A stretch of 64,000 nucleotides of DNA, from positions 86,297,235-86,361,234 of the forward strand of contig OY829326.1 of assembly GCA_963691655.1 (NCBI GenBank), written 5' to 3'. This document shows, in pieces, positions 44,560 to 55,978 of this stretch (position 1 is its first letter; each line of letters begins with the position of its first letter). Source of the DNA: Toxonevra muliebris. Lineage: Eukaryota; Arthropoda; Insecta; Diptera; Pallopteridae. The notes under the pieces were generated by a model. That model saw only the letters and a list, made by a program, of their open reading frames with translations, did not search any database and was not told the DNA's origin. The position numbers and the translations under genes are program-made.

Positions 44560-44985
44560 TAAAAATAATAACAAATGGAAAATTGCTTTTAAAGTCGCAA
44601 TGGAATACAAACAAGATTTTTTTTTGGAAATTCGTCGAGCTTTTTATTTTTAAATTTATCGGTAACATTTTTAAAGTCCGATTTATCGTAGGATTCGTCT
44701 TCCAATACAACACAGTTGAATATATACATGAACTTGTCATATAATTTTTGAGCATGTTCGAATGAATGTAATCCAGCTCTTGCGTAGTTTTTGTACATAC
44801 GAAGGTGACATTCCCACTTTTTTTTGACGACATCTCTTACCGGAATTTCGTTCCAAATAGAGCACTTTTTCTTGCTTTAATCTGCGATTAAAAAAAAGGC
44901 CTGAACTTCTTTTCAAGTACAAAAGTCACTGAGGTTTTGGCCATTTTCAGCCCTTTGGCGATGTCGGTATGAGACATGAAGATTT
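44560..44985 (-). pseudogene. DD37E transposase fragment, second copy
   Basis: The minus strand reads MSHTDIAKGLKMAKTSVTFV (helix-turn-helix), then SPSYVQKLRK and AQKLYDKFMYIFNCVVLEDE followed by SYDKSDF, co-linear with the transposase at 26955-27893 but diverged. It breaks off at 44985 against a LINE A fragment, and the second half of the catalytic domain is missing. Confidence 0.75.
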
Positions 44986-44989
44986 TCAA

Positions 44990-46215
44990 GTTTTTTGCAG
45001 GATGCTGCAATAACCCCTTCTGACCAGAAGTTCAGCAGATTCACTTTCTGAGATACCTGAGTGTCCAGAAACCCATATCAGTAGAAGGTTCTTATGTTTT
45101 CCAATACAATCAAGACTGGATTTACAATGCATAACAAGTTTAGATGTAGTGAAAGGATTAAACAAGGATTTAAGCTCAGCCTGTCTCACTAAATACACAA
45201 ATGGTCATCTCTCTCCAACCGTTATCAATGACATTGCTTTGATGATTGTAAAAATTTCTGTGAAGTGAAGGTGCACTCTATCATTTTCAATGAAAACCTC
45301 AGAACTCAAACCGTACTCTGTTCTAGAGCCGTCAGTGAAAATGTATTTGCAATCAACTCCAGGCCAATATTCCGGCAAAAACTAGGTATAGGCTTCTGGA
45401 ATTTGCATTGTATAGTGCTGTTTTAAATTTGAAATTGTTGGCATTGATAGAACTGTCAGGCCTAAATCAGTATCTTCAACAATTTCTCCAATGTCCCAGG
45501 AAGTGTCATACTAATAGCCATTGCGTTTAAACCTATAAATAGCGTCTCCTTTAGCAAATATATCAAGGGGTGGTAAGTTAAGCAATGCATCCAAAGATGG
45601 CCAAGGAAGCCAGGTGTTGTCAGAAAAGAGCTTTTCTAACACTGTCAACTATAAGTCTGCACCACCAGACTATGGATGCATAGGTGGTGATGGGTTTAAT
45701 CATAGCCTTATAGGAGCATAAGATCTTAAAAGGTGATAGACCCCATGTTTTTCTAAAAATAGCCTTACATTGACAAAACGCTGCCAGTGCCTTGGATACC
45801 ATAGAAGTTTGGTATCTAGAATGATTGCCAGATATTTCCCTTCATGGGATAGCTGAATAGTGATTCCTCTGAGTACTGGTAAAATGAGATCATCAAATTT
45901 CCTGCTCCTGGTGAAAAGAATAGTTTAAGAGGGTTAACGGATAGCCCGATTGTTCCTTCCTACAAACATACCCTACTGATTGGCCCGTGATTAAGCAGGC
46001 AACATCATCGGCATATGCCTGTGTGTAGATACCTGACCCATTTAGGGAGAGAAGCAGAGAGTCAACCAGCAGGCACTGCAGCACTAGAGAGTGTACGCCA
46101 CGTTGACCACAGTCAGCTTTAACCATCATAAGTCTTTCAAAAGTTGCGTTGTCAAAAGCTCTCTCAATATCAAGAAAAATACCAATAATGTATTCTTTTC
46201 TTTTGAGGACTCATT
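44990..46215 (-). pseudogene. LINE A, second truncated copy
   Basis: The minus strand carries the RT box IYTQAYADDVACLITGQS (near 46025), KPITTYASIVWWCRL, and an RNase H end with TTSKLVMHCKSSL and LLLIWVSGHSGISESES. It is co-linear with 14.8-16.2 kb but with many deletions. It ends near 46215, where unrelated DNA begins. Confidence 0.8.
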
Positions 46216-46648
46216 AAGTCACTATACGCTTTGAAAATTGGTACTGTGGAAAATAGTTTGGCTCAATTTTTGCTGATTCATGTTGGAATCTACTTAAAGA
46301 AGAGAGTGATGATGGATATTGTGCTAAAAATAGACGTGACCCTAAAACCGTTACACTGTACTACCTTTCTTCCATATTGGTATTACACAAATAAACAAAT
46401 CTTTGTTGATTTCTTCTTAAAGTAGAAGATAACACAAATATTTAATAAACTATTTTTTTACTTACAAATTATTTTGTAAATATTAAGTAATACACTTCAA
46501 ACTTATAAATCTAATGAAAAAGTGTAAATTTATATTTATGTAAGTTTGTAAGAAGTTCATTCGGCGCTTGGAATAATAGGTAAAAATTAGTGATAAAAAA
46601 TTGTCTCATTTTGATATCGCACACTGCCACTTTGCTCTCCACGTGTTT
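46216..46648 (-). other. Tsp2A 3' flank
   Basis: AT-rich sequence downstream of the Tsp2A stop; it should contain its 3' UTR. No clear AATAAA on the minus strand could be fixed. No other gene seen. Confidence 0.35.
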
Positions 46649-47377
46649 TTAATGCCGGTATGCTCGTGCTTCATCTTCCTCCTTTTTTACTGCTTGAACC
46701 AGGATCAAACTCATGACGGCACAGATCACATTCAACATGGCCAAACTCAATGCTAATGCAACAATCCAGGATGATTTCGCCTCAAAGAACCATGTTAGCT
46801 CATCTACACAACCGTTAAAAAAAGAATTACCGCTGACAGCATCCCGACATGAAGCTGGTATAGGTTGACGTAAATTCCAATAATCCCACGGTCCTGTAGC
46901 TCCACAACAGCCAATATTATCTTGGATCATATTCAACACAGATGAAGAGTATGGATACTCAGATGTTGTTACCAAACGTGTCAAAGTTGTCTGCAGTAAT
47001 GGTTGTAAACTCGAATGCATTGTGCTGTAATCAAGTAAAATAGCTGAGCCTGCTACGCCAGCAATAAATCCAAATACTTGTGTGCCAATAAATACAAAAA
47101 GCGCCAGTGTATTTTCCATAAGTGCACTGAGGCAACCCAAAAAAGATACAGCCATCATGATAATGCTTGTGCCAATTAATATGTACACGCCAATGTAGAA
47201 TGCTTGTGCCTCCAATATGCGAAGCCAATCATTGAATCCCGGTTCGGCACGTAACCACACAGTAAGTGCAAAAAGTGCTGTCGCAAACATCCAAGCGACT
47301 ATATTGAAACAGAAAAGTGTATATTTTACGCAACCAATTTGCTTTTCAAGCGTGTCCTCTTGACGTCCGTAACCCAT
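46649..47377 (-). CDS. Tsp2A: Tetraspanin, Tsp2A orthologue
   Basis: 242 residues, uninterrupted. Four membrane spans lie at about 19-41, 60-83, 88-113 and 204-228. The large extracellular loop (about 114-203) carries the tetraspanin CCG motif (IGCCGATGPWDYW, 157-159) with partner Cys 177 and 190; the tail is charged (KKEEDEARAYRH). Near-identity to Drosophila Tsp2A over EKQIGCVKYTLFCFNIVAW and SFLGCLSALMENTLALFVF is from memory. Drosophila Tsp2A works with Mesh and Snakeskin in smooth septate junctions of midgut and Malpighian tubule. The start ATG follows an acceptor-like TTTTCAG (47391-47393 on plus), so a 5' UTR intron is likely. No lesions are seen. Confidence 0.95.
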   Translation of the reverse strand: MGYGRQEDTLEKQIGCVKYTLFCFNIVAWMFATALFALTVWLRAEPGFNDWLRILEAQAFYIGVYILIGTSIIMMAVSFLGCLSALMENTLALFVFIGTQVFGFIAGVAGSAILLDYSTMHSSLQPLLQTTLTRLVTTSEYPYSSSVLNMIQDNIGCCGATGPWDYWNLRQPIPASCRDAVSGNSFFNGCVDELTWFFEAKSSWIVALALSLAMLNVICAVMSLILVQAVKKEEDEARAYRH

Positions 47378-48689
47378 CTTTTAAAGTAAACTGAAAATTA
47401 AAAAAGAATATTTGCCTTTTTTAAAAAATGTGTTATGTATAATTTTTTATTAATTATTATATTTTATTAATTATTATATATTATTTTGTTTTCGGTTAAG
47501 TTGATAAGTTGTTATTTATGTTGCTGATTCATAATTAAAAATTGTTCATCTATGATTTTTCTCCTAGTTATTTTGATTGAAGCAAATCGTTCATGCAGAA
47601 AAACTATATATTGTTTTTAAATTTAGACGCCAGAAACTTATCTCAGATTGTTTTACCTTAGAACGTATGTCATATATTGTACCTCTTTGTAGAATGGAAA
47701 AACGATCCTCACGACGAGAGTTCATAAGGTACAGTTATAATTTTTTTACACAAGATAAAGGTGTATTTTTATGAAAAATTATGATTTCACACCTTTTTAA
47801 ATTGTTTTTATGTACTATCAACGTGTGTTCAGCAAATATTGTTATCTTTATCCACTGATGATTAATAAACAATATTGCAACAGGTTTTATATTCGCAATT
47901 GAGACAAGCTCACAAAATGTTGAACAATACTACTATTCATTTCATTTGAAACCTTTTTGGTTTTTATTACTAATTTAGTAACACGCCCTTTCAAGTTAAG
48001 CCCTACTAAATTGTTCCTGAAATATTATTTATATTGTTTCAAAATCTTTCGCAATTTTATTACTTTAAAACTTTAAACGGATTAATTAGAAAATTCACCT
48101 TTAAAATATTTTTTGTTAGTTTTATTTTAGAAATTCGTTTAAGAAAATTTAACAGAAATAACTTTTAATAAATATTCGACCTTGTCGTTGGCTGCGTTCG
48201 TTCAATTCGTTTTAATGAAGTTTGTGATTCAAATGGTAAAAATCGCTTCATACTATCGTTGACTAACTTACAAAATATTAACTCAAAGCTACACAAAACA
48301 GATAAGATAACTGCAGCAATCTCCCAAAGATAAGATAAAATAACTACTTGATAACATTTGTATAGCTTTTTGATTCAAGTAAAGTAGACTAGAGTGAGAT
48401 GGTTATACAAATTTATATTCTTTCAAAAACACTTATTTCTCTATTTATGAAAAAATGTATCATGATTCATGCTAAAATTCTTTGTACTTCTTGATGATGA
48501 ATTGTATGTAGTTGGATTGCAATATGCTTTTAATGCAATCTTTAAATATTTTTGAATTAAAATTTTTTTATATTTTAAAGTAGGTACAATATTATTTTCA
48601 TTTAAGGTAATTTTTGTACATGAAAAAGCATCTTTTCTTATACTTAACTCTATTTTGTGTTAAACTTAAAACTAAATATAGAATGATAT
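47378..48689 (-). other. Tsp2A upstream region and inferred 5' UTR intron
   Basis: AT-rich, non-coding. Begins with 13 bases of 5' UTR and an acceptor at 47391. Contains a GATA cluster at 48300-48354. The first exon was not located. Confidence 0.45.
48300..48354. promoter_or_regulatory. Cluster of GATA-factor motifs upstream of Tsp2A
   Basis: AGATAAGATAA at 48300-48310, AGATAAGATAAAA at 48328-48340 and TGATAAC at 48349-48355 give five GATAA cores in 55 bp. Gut genes of Drosophila are commonly driven by GATAe/serpent through AGATAAG sites, and Tsp2A is a gut junction gene, so a regulatory role is plausible. Inference only. Confidence 0.45.
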
Positions 48690-48950
48690 TATTATTATTA
48701 TTTATTTAGAGAGTATTCGCATCTAAGACATGATCTTTTACATGCGCAAATTATTATTACAATATAACAACCAACATATTTAGTAAAGTTATTAACAACA
48801 AATTGCTTAATATAAGGTAAATGTCAAATAAGATGATGGATTTAATAACAAATTAAAATTAAATAGGGTTAAAAGTGATCTAAAGGAAAAGAACAAATGA
48901 AGAAATAAAGTAATTAAAAGAAGAAAAAGAGAGAAAGAGAGAGAAATAGA

Positions 48951-49160
48951 CTAGGAAAAATGTTGAAGATCTAAATGCTTAAAATTTTTGAAATTAGAAA
49001 CTGTCTTAATATTAGATGGCAATGAATTCCATAACATTATAGCGCTAACAAAAAATAGCCTACTTGAATTTCTAAAGTTATGGCTATGGATCTGAAGGTT
49101 TATACTTCTGCTTGATTTGCAGAATTGGAGCTTTTCATAAAAAATAATTGGGGCTCTGTG
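48951..49160 (-). pseudogene. LINE B C-terminal end in shifted frame
   Basis: FYEKLQFCKSSRSINLQIHS and RLFFVSAIMLWNSLPSNIK continue the RT protein in the neighbouring frame, ending at LQHFS. It is the expected C-terminus of this LINE group. Confidence 0.75.
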
Positions 49161-50604
49161 TATAAATGAGCCTATGCAAAAAGATACAGTTCCTGACATC
49201 AAGGTATCCGAAGAGATCAAGACCAAGAATTTTCTTACTATAAACCGAGATATGTTCGAACTTTTTTACGCCATATATGTAGTGAGCAGCATTGTCAAAT
49301 GCAACGAGAAGTTTGTGTGAAGACCTTGAGTCAAGTTTACTATAAACAACTTCCGAGTAGGTAATTATAGGCACTAGTAGTTGCAACACTAGTTTACGTT
49401 TAGTTTCACGCGGTACAAATGCAGCAGCCATCCTAAGATTTCGCAGGACCTCGTACGCTTTACTCACCACAGAGTTAATTTGATCATCACACGAAAGATA
49501 TGAATTAATAATAAATCCAAGGCTCCTGACCTTATTAACCAACTTCAGCTCGGTTGCATTGTGAACAATGGGGGGAATATCGGAGTGTAAGTAAGACGCT
49601 TGCGAGATAGGCAGAACAAATGATTTAATTGGATTTAATTTGAGCATGTTATCACTGGCCCACTTGCTAATTGTACGTAAATCTTCATTTACTCGTGCAC
49701 ATAAATCCTCAACAATACCTATAGGTCTATATAAGTATATTTGGAGGTCATCAGCATAAACATGCATGGAGACATGAGTACAAACAGCAAAAATATCATT
49801 TAAAAACATAGTAAAAAGAAGCGGACCAAGAACAGAGCCTTGAGGCACACCTCTATTCACTGTCTTGTACATCGAATAAGCATTACCAATCTTTACTCTT
49901 TGAGATCTACCTTCTAAATAGCTTTCCATCAACTGTACCGCAGTGTCTGAGAATCCAAAGCATTGTTTCAACTTTCTGCAAAGCAGAGAGTGACTAACGC
50001 TATCAAATGCTTTAGAAAAATCTAAGAGGCATAATAAAGTGAGATGACCCTTATCATATGGTGTTCTAATATCGTCCAGAATTTTTACAACAGCAGTGGA
50101 ACAACTGTGTACAGAGCGGAAACCAGACTGGAGAGGTGATAAAAGGCTAGACTCACTAAGGTGACTAGAAATCTGTTCAGCCATGAGTGATTCACAGACT
50201 TTGGATAGAGATGACAATATACTAATAGGGCGGAAATCAGCTGGTGTTGAGGCCATCGATATTTTTGCTATCGGAATAACTGTAGCCACTTTCCAAATTT
50301 CGGGGAAACGAGTGCTAGTGATGCAGTGATTAATAATGTGTGTCAGAGGTCTGAGAACATAGGGTGTTATGAGTTTTATAAATTTTATATCAATACCATC
50401 TTCTCCGATAGCATTCGATCTAATTTTCTTTATGCAGCGAGCCACATCCGTTTCACACACAGCATCAAACTGGAACCCAGCAGGAGATTTGGTAGTATTC
50501 ATATGATCAGAGAACTTGGGTGAATCTGATTGAGAACCGCATACAAAGTAATCATTGAATGCATTGGGATCAATCCCACACACACCGGATTTAAATTTAC
50601 ACAC
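49135..50604 (-). CDS. LINE B reverse transcriptase, 489-codon open frame
   Basis: RT motifs in order: ADFRPISILSSLSKVCESLM (about 122-141), LLCLLDFSKAFDSVSHSLL (190-208), RGVPQGSVLGPLLF (251-264), the catalytic box HVYADDLQIYL (281-291), and VRSLGFIINSYLSC. The C-terminal region FDNAAHYIYGVKKFEHIS and GYLDVRNCIFLHRLIYTQSP fits Daphne/Kiri-type LINEs. The frame stops at NYFL inside a six-T run. One base less or more would continue into EKLQFCKSSRSIN ... MLWNSLPSNIK (49150-48951), so the lesion is a single slip or an assembly error. RT copies the element RNA into target DNA. Confidence 0.88.
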   Translation of the reverse strand: MCKFKSGVCGIDPNAFNDYFVCGSQSDSPKFSDHMNTTKSPAGFQFDAVCETDVARCIKKIRSNAIGEDGIDIKFIKLITPYVLRPLTHIINHCITSTRFPEIWKVATVIPIAKISMASTPADFRPISILSSLSKVCESLMAEQISSHLSESSLLSPLQSGFRSVHSCSTAVVKILDDIRTPYDKGHLTLLCLLDFSKAFDSVSHSLLCRKLKQCFGFSDTAVQLMESYLEGRSQRVKIGNAYSMYKTVNRGVPQGSVLGPLLFTMFLNDIFAVCTHVSMHVYADDLQIYLYRPIGIVEDLCARVNEDLRTISKWASDNMLKLNPIKSFVLPISQASYLHSDIPPIVHNATELKLVNKVRSLGFIINSYLSCDDQINSVVSKAYEVLRNLRMAAAFVPRETKRKLVLQLLVPIITYSEVVYSKLDSRSSHKLLVAFDNAAHYIYGVKKFEHISVYSKKILGLDLFGYLDVRNCIFLHRLIYTQSPNYFL

Positions 50605-51510
50605 ACCAATTTCCCTTAAATTAGACCATAATTGTTTAGGGGGTAATAAAGGATTCAGCTTGGATGTGAAGAAAATCTTCTTTGACTGCTTAACAGTAGA
50701 TATAACATCATTCCTGGCTTTTTATAATAGGATTTCTCTTCCTCGTGGGGGTACGTGGCTATCATATAGTTTAGAAATGTTTTCGAGAAAGTATTTTAAT
50801 TTATCATCAACTGAGGTAAGAAACCAACAGTCGGACCAATTTCTGTTAGATAAGTCATTATGCAATGACGCGAAATTAATTGACTTGTAGTCTCTGTAAG
50901 TAAAAGTTTTTTCTGCGACAATAGGAGTAAGATCAATATTCAATGTACAGAAAATTAGATCGTGATCAGAGATGAAAGAGATTTGATCAAATAACAGCAT
51001 AGAGAAAATATCCGAAACCACAAAGAGATCAAGTAAGCTTGCAGAAGCATTGCTTGCGAATCAAGTTGGCATGGTGGTATTGACTATACTAAGACCAACT
51101 TCATCCAAACTACTAGTAAAATTTCTCACATGGCTGTCACTAGAAAGAAGACTCAGATTGAAATCTCCACATAAAACAAAGGATCAAAGTCAATGACACA
51201 ATCAGAAATGGAAGTGAATAACTGGTCGATATTGGAACTACGATTTGGATTGTACACACATGATAAAAAAAATTTTAGCTTTATTACCAAGAATTTCAGC
51301 ATTTATGAACTCCACCTCTGATCCACTAGATTTACTCAAAATATTAACACTTAAATTTGACTTACAATAGATTGCAACACCCCCGCCTCTTCTTTTAAGC
51401 CTGTCATTGCGATATAGCTTAAAATTTTTTAAATTGAGATACTCATCTTTCACATTAAACCACGTTTCTGAAACACATATGACGTCAACTGATATGAAAT
51501 ATTCGTATTT
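50605..51510 (-). pseudogene. LINE B endonuclease, partial and frameshifted
   Basis: From 51510: ISVDVICVSETWFNVKDEYL (metal-binding Glu in SETW), YRNDRLKRRGGGVAIYCKS, a damaged middle, and FDQISFISDHDLIFCTLNI carrying the SDH motif (about 50960). The N-terminal residues are missing through 5' truncation. AP-type endonuclease used for target nicking. Confidence 0.75.
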
Positions 51511-51519
51511 GATTTTTAT

Positions 51520-52175
51520 TTATTTTTGATTTTTAACAGCCGGAGTAATATTGAAAAATTTAATGTTTAAAATTACTATTGACAATATGACCCCAGTAAT
51601 TAGGTAGTGAGTTTCACAGTCTAATGATGTTAAAGAAAAAAGCCTTGACAAATTGACTAGATGCTGTTCCTAGCTAGATAATCGGTTTAATTGCAACCTA
51701 GTAATTGTCTTCTCCAGATTGATATGTGGTTAAATTTCTTAAGGCCATAAACATTTCAATTAACATTATTAAAAGCAACTTCAAGCTTATGCATTGATTG
51801 AGAGTCACATTTACTATACACGTGTTAAGCATAAGTAATTATAGGAAGAATTTTTTTTTTAGTTATTTATTTTATTTATTTATTATTTAATTTGATTGAT
51901 TGTATTACTAGTCTTTTCCTAGTTCCAACAGGTAAATACTCAGCACTCATTCTAAGATTACGTAAGGTTAAGAAAACTTTTTTTACGACATTATTTATAT
52001 GACCACCACAGCTCAAAAACGAATTTATGTGGAAACCAAGATTAACAATTTTCCTGAAAAAATCCAACAGAAAGACACCAACATATAAACGCGGAAAAAT
52101 AACACTAAGTAATGATCTTCTAGAGATTGGTGAAGCAAAGGATTTGCTTGGGTTCAGGTTAGACCATTTTACCAT
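51520..52175 (-). pseudogene. LINE B relative, 3' fragment
   Basis: The minus strand reads LNPSKSFASPISRRSLLS, IVNLGFHINSFLSCGGHINN and VFLTLRNLRMSAEYLPVGTR, co-linear with LNPIKSFVLPIS ... LRNLRMAAAFVPRET of LINE B but diverged. It abuts LINE B on its left and the TATACCACG-type repeat on its right. Confidence 0.7.
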
Positions 52176-52830
52176 GTTTATATCAACTAGTTTTCAATGG
52201 TGTCTTTCTGTCTGTCTGTCAGTCAGTCCGGTACAAATTTTGCAATCGATTTTAAACTAACTTCCCGATGAGCAAGAGACTTGAAATTTTAAATATAGTT
52301 CTGAACTGGAAGACAATGCAATATAAAATATCTAAAATATATATAAATATTATAATATTTAATATATTAGCATCGGAAGTTTTTTAATTTTTTTCATAGA
52401 ACAAAGCATTGCATTCATCGTTGTAAAAATCATTGCTTTAGCGGGAGTAGAATATATGGATATGTGTATACATACACACAAACATAGACAAATGAGACAG
52501 AGAAGATATAAGCAGAGAACAAAAACTAACAAAAACGAACTTTTTCCTTTCGTTTTTGCTGGAATCGGAACAAAAAATAGTAGAAACCAACAACGAGGTG
52601 CAATACCGATGGTTTGACAACGACGGTTCTCGACACTTCCAGCGGACAAAAATATATGAATGGATGAGTTTGACGTGTTTGATAAAACAAATATTTAACA
52701 TTTCAAATAATATTCAGCATTTACAGTATTTATATATTCTTTATATACAAATATGTAAACGCTTGGTTGCGGTTTTGCATATTTCATATAAGTACTTTTG
52801 AATCTTTTTCTACTGATTTCATGAATTGTT
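52165..52830 (-). mobile_element. TATACCACG-type repeat, second copy (inverted)
   Basis: Matches 36540-37214 in reverse orientation, including a CTGTCTGTCTGTC tract, CAATCGATTTTAAACTAAC and a GCGGGAGTAGAA block. The distal end of the element is missing. Confidence 0.65.
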
Positions 52831-54249
52831 ATTACTATTTTCAACATTTTACCTAAATGTATGTAAATAAGTATATTTAGCTAAAATGTTGAAACTTTTC
52901 ATATTTTATATTTCATATACACCTAATTCTGTTTTTTACACGGTAATTGGTTCCAGAATAGTAACCCTCTATCACTATCATTTTTACTATTATTTACTTC
53001 TTCCAATTCATCATTTTCGCAATATTCTTCTAAATGATTTTGTTCTATATTTGCTTTTTTGGTACACTTTCACCGCCCAGCTGAACTTCCATATTAATTC
53101 TTTATGATTCTGGCTGTTTCTCTTTTGCTCTTCATTTTAATTGCTTTAAAAGACAGCGGACTCATTTTTACTTCATGTTTTTTAATTTGTTTTAATATTT
53201 TTATTAATTATTATTTAAATAGACACTGAAACGCACTTTTATTCGAATAGCTCACTACACAAACTCCAGAATTTTCATAACCAAATCGCACGTTACTTGA
53301 AATAAATTGTAAGGCATGCTTTGTTTATGTTGAGAACATTACCAAATGCAACAAGTACAAATTGTCTGAGTACCTGTTTGGAAGATGAAAGAAAATGCGA
53401 TATAAATGTTTTTTGTTTTTGTAAAACCGAATACTATCGCCTTAATAACTGCCAACAGTGACGAAGTAGTGACGCTTTGGCGATAGGCGATAAATAAATC
53501 TTCCATATGCTTGCATACGCCGAGCTTTTTTAATTTTCTCCAGAGAGCTTTTACCAAAATACTTTCCTTTAGCTTATCTTATGGTGAAGGTTTCAAAATT
53601 CCTGATTGTTTTGAAATTCCTTTTCCATTTGTCGTGAAGTTTTTTTTAATATGGCAAAATGGGTCTTCTAATTGGTGGTAGAATAACATCCTCAACTTTA
53701 ACTAATTGGACGTTTAAGACGTTTTTCCGGCCTATTTGATGCGACTCACGAAATGGTCGTACTTTGCGATCATAGCGATTCGGTGCACAACTATCCCACT
53801 CACAAAGATGCGCTATGCGATAATTTCCTTGATAATCACAGAAGCGACGACTATGTCACGGTTATAAAGAATTATTGCGTATGGTAAATTGAAAAGCTTT
53901 TCGAAGGAAAAAATAAAACAAAAATGATTATAGAATATTCTTGGTCACTTCAACGAGAAACTGATGATCATCAGCTGCGTTACGTAACGTCGATTTTATC
54001 AGATGACTTCAAAAATTCACCGTTTTGTTACGATGTGTTATGACCAGGAGGGGAGGGGTCAATATTAAATGACTTCTTAAGTTCACTAAAATAATTTTTA
54101 TCATAAATTTTTTTTATTCAAAACAAAGTGTACTTATTACCATTTATTATAAAAAATTAAAAGTACAAAATTATGATGCAAATAAAAAAAGAAAGAAGTT
54201 ATATTAAGTTAAACTCTGAATTGAAGAGGTCAAAACATTTGCAACTAGA
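52831..54249. other. Spacer with one unexplained open segment
   Basis: No recognised transposon. A coding-like segment lies at 53648-53858 (separate entry). No RNA gene seen. Confidence 0.35.
53648..53858 (-). other. Unidentified coding-like segment
   Basis: About 70 codons without stop and without ATG, reading FCDYQGNYRIAHLCEWDSC, RYDRKVRPFRESHQIG and VKVEDVILPPIRRPILPY, then TAA. The composition (Cys, Trp, Arg, Pro) is unlike the AT-rich noise around it. It could be a last exon of a host gene or a decayed transposon piece. A weak AG acceptor precedes it. I do not recognise the family. Confidence 0.25.
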
Positions 54250-54254
54250 AAAAG

Positions 54255-54980
54255 TTAATAAATAAGCCTAAACTCTTTTAAAATTGGACATGTACCTAGA
54301 AAATGCTTAACATTAATATTTAACCCTAGTAGGTCACTGCGTGCCTTGAAAATCCACATTATACTATTTTGGTTGTCTCCATCTATCATATAATACTTTC
54401 CTGCCTTCAAATCTAATTTATTGTATAATCTATTTGTTTGTTGTGTTTTCATAACCCACTCCATATTTTCCTTCTCCTTAAGATTTCTTAATAGATTTCC
54501 TCTTTTTCCGTACCATTCTATTCTATTAATACTTTCAATGTTCCATTCAATGTCATAATCACCTCCCATCGTATTTACGTCCTTAAACCAGGCAAGTTTA
54601 CGCTGCAAAAGCTTTTTGGTTAGCTGGTTTGGCAGACGCTTTCCATCAAACACAAATAATGTTTTCAATATGTAACGTAAATGTAAATCTAAAGTGTACA
54701 TAAGACCGCTTTCAGTTCCAGTTTCTAGCATTAACATGAGTAAAGTTCGGCAGTTTCAGATTTTTTTAATGAAATATAACTGTAGTTTATCTATCTCATT
54801 GAACAACAAAAATCTCCAAACTTGCGTCCCATAAGTTTGTATTGCTCTACATGCAGCTAAAAACAATTTCCATTTGGATTGCATAGATATGTTCGGCTTC
54901 ATTAAGAAATTAATCCACCTAATGCTTAGGCTGTTTTTAGTACTGCAATTTCTTTGCTCAATGTGTTTTGTAAATGACAT
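54255..54980 (-). pseudogene. LINE C C-terminal region
   Basis: The minus strand reads NFLMKPNISMQSKWKLFLAA and AIQTYGTQVWRF (54980-54756). In another frame it continues LLMLETGTESGLMYTLDLHL, RLPNQLTKKLLQRKLAWFKD and HFLGTCPILKEFRLIY, the last being the remnant of the C-terminal zinc-binding motif. The frame change near 54750 inactivates it. Confidence 0.75.
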
Positions 54981-55594
54981 TTTTGGTGATATTCTGTGGC
55001 TATTTTAATATCATGTCCCTTAACAACCCATTTTTTAAACTTCGATAATTTCCCATCCTTTCTAAATACCATAATTTCAGATTTTGACATATTTACTTCT
55101 ACGTTCCATAAATTCCAGTATTCTTCTAATCTGTTTATCATTTCTTGCACTTTTTGTATATCGTCCGCCAATATGACTATATCATCTGCGTACAGCAATA
55201 GGCGTATGTTTATTTCTTGTATCCAAACACCCCCACCAAGTGCATCATGTAGATCATTTAAATATAAAGCAAATAGTAAAGGTGAACACAAACACCCTTG
55301 CTTTACACCTGAAACAGTATCGAAGCTAGTCCACACTGCTGTTTAGTGTTTTGAAGAGACACGCAACGCATACAGTTTATATATCAATGCTTTTGGTGGC
55401 ACTTTTTCGAAAGCTGCCTTGAAATCAACAAAAAAGGCATACGTTTTTTTGTTTTCACTGAATTTCAAATGGACTTGATGCCAAGTTATAGATGTTGTCG
55501 ACAGTGGAATAATTAACACCCCGTGTATTTCAACCCAATTTGAAAGCCTATCGTTTATCACTCCCATCATTATTTTGCTAATGCAGTTCATCAA
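54926..55594 (-). pseudogene. LINE C reverse transcriptase
   Basis: From 55594: MNCISKIMMGVINDRLSNWV, AFFVDFKAAFEKVPPKALIY (Asp of RT motif A), a frame-0 stop near 55343, then SFDTVSGVKQGCLCSPLLF and IRLLLYADDIVILADD (YADD), MSKSEIMVFRKDGK. The N-terminal GPDG-type motif is absent; upstream sequence jumps from the linker to IYKKEDCTLPSNYCGIS, so an internal deletion is likely. Confidence 0.85.
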
Positions 55595-55978
55595 TGAGAT
55601 ACCACAATAGTTACTAGGTAAAGTGCAGTCTTCTTTCTTATATATGGGGTAGTTAGTATGGTTGGTTAGTTTTATTACTGATTTCTTTGGCGATGACCCA
55701 CCACTCTTTGTTGTCTTTCACTGCGTTTATTTTCAAATCCAGTTGCCGATAATAATTAGCTTGGCTTCCCCGCATATTTGTTTAAATTGCCGATTAGCGC
55801 GAATATATTTTAATTTATCTTTACTTCTATCTATTTTTTATATATTCTCAAGAATTTAAAATACTGTTTCCTTGCATTAAAACATTTAGCGTTAAACCAT
55901 TTGTTTTGCTTGGTACGTTGCAATATTCTTCCACTAATCTTATCGTGCGTTAACTTTATTATAACTGTATTTTATTCG

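Larger units (their letters stand above)
48690..51510 (-). mobile_element. LINE B (Jockey-superfamily, Daphne/Kiri-like), 5'-truncated
   Basis: Minus-strand non-LTR element. It starts inside the endonuclease (about 51500) and ends in a TAA-repeat tail (plus-strand ATTATTATT at 48689-48700). It has no RNase H. A truncated copy is at 42466-43255 and a diverged relative at 51550-52175. The RT frame is almost intact, making this one of the younger elements here. Confidence 0.8.

Noticed and set aside
47031..47228. 65-codon minus-strand frame
   Set aside because: Shadow of the Tsp2A coding sequence in another frame.
52359..52701. Minus-strand frames similar to 36703-36945
   Set aside because: Shared repeat DNA of the TATACCACG-type element, no domain.
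53339..53557. 72-codon minus-strand frame
   Set aside because: Two neighbouring frames are equally open over part of it and no homology is recognised.
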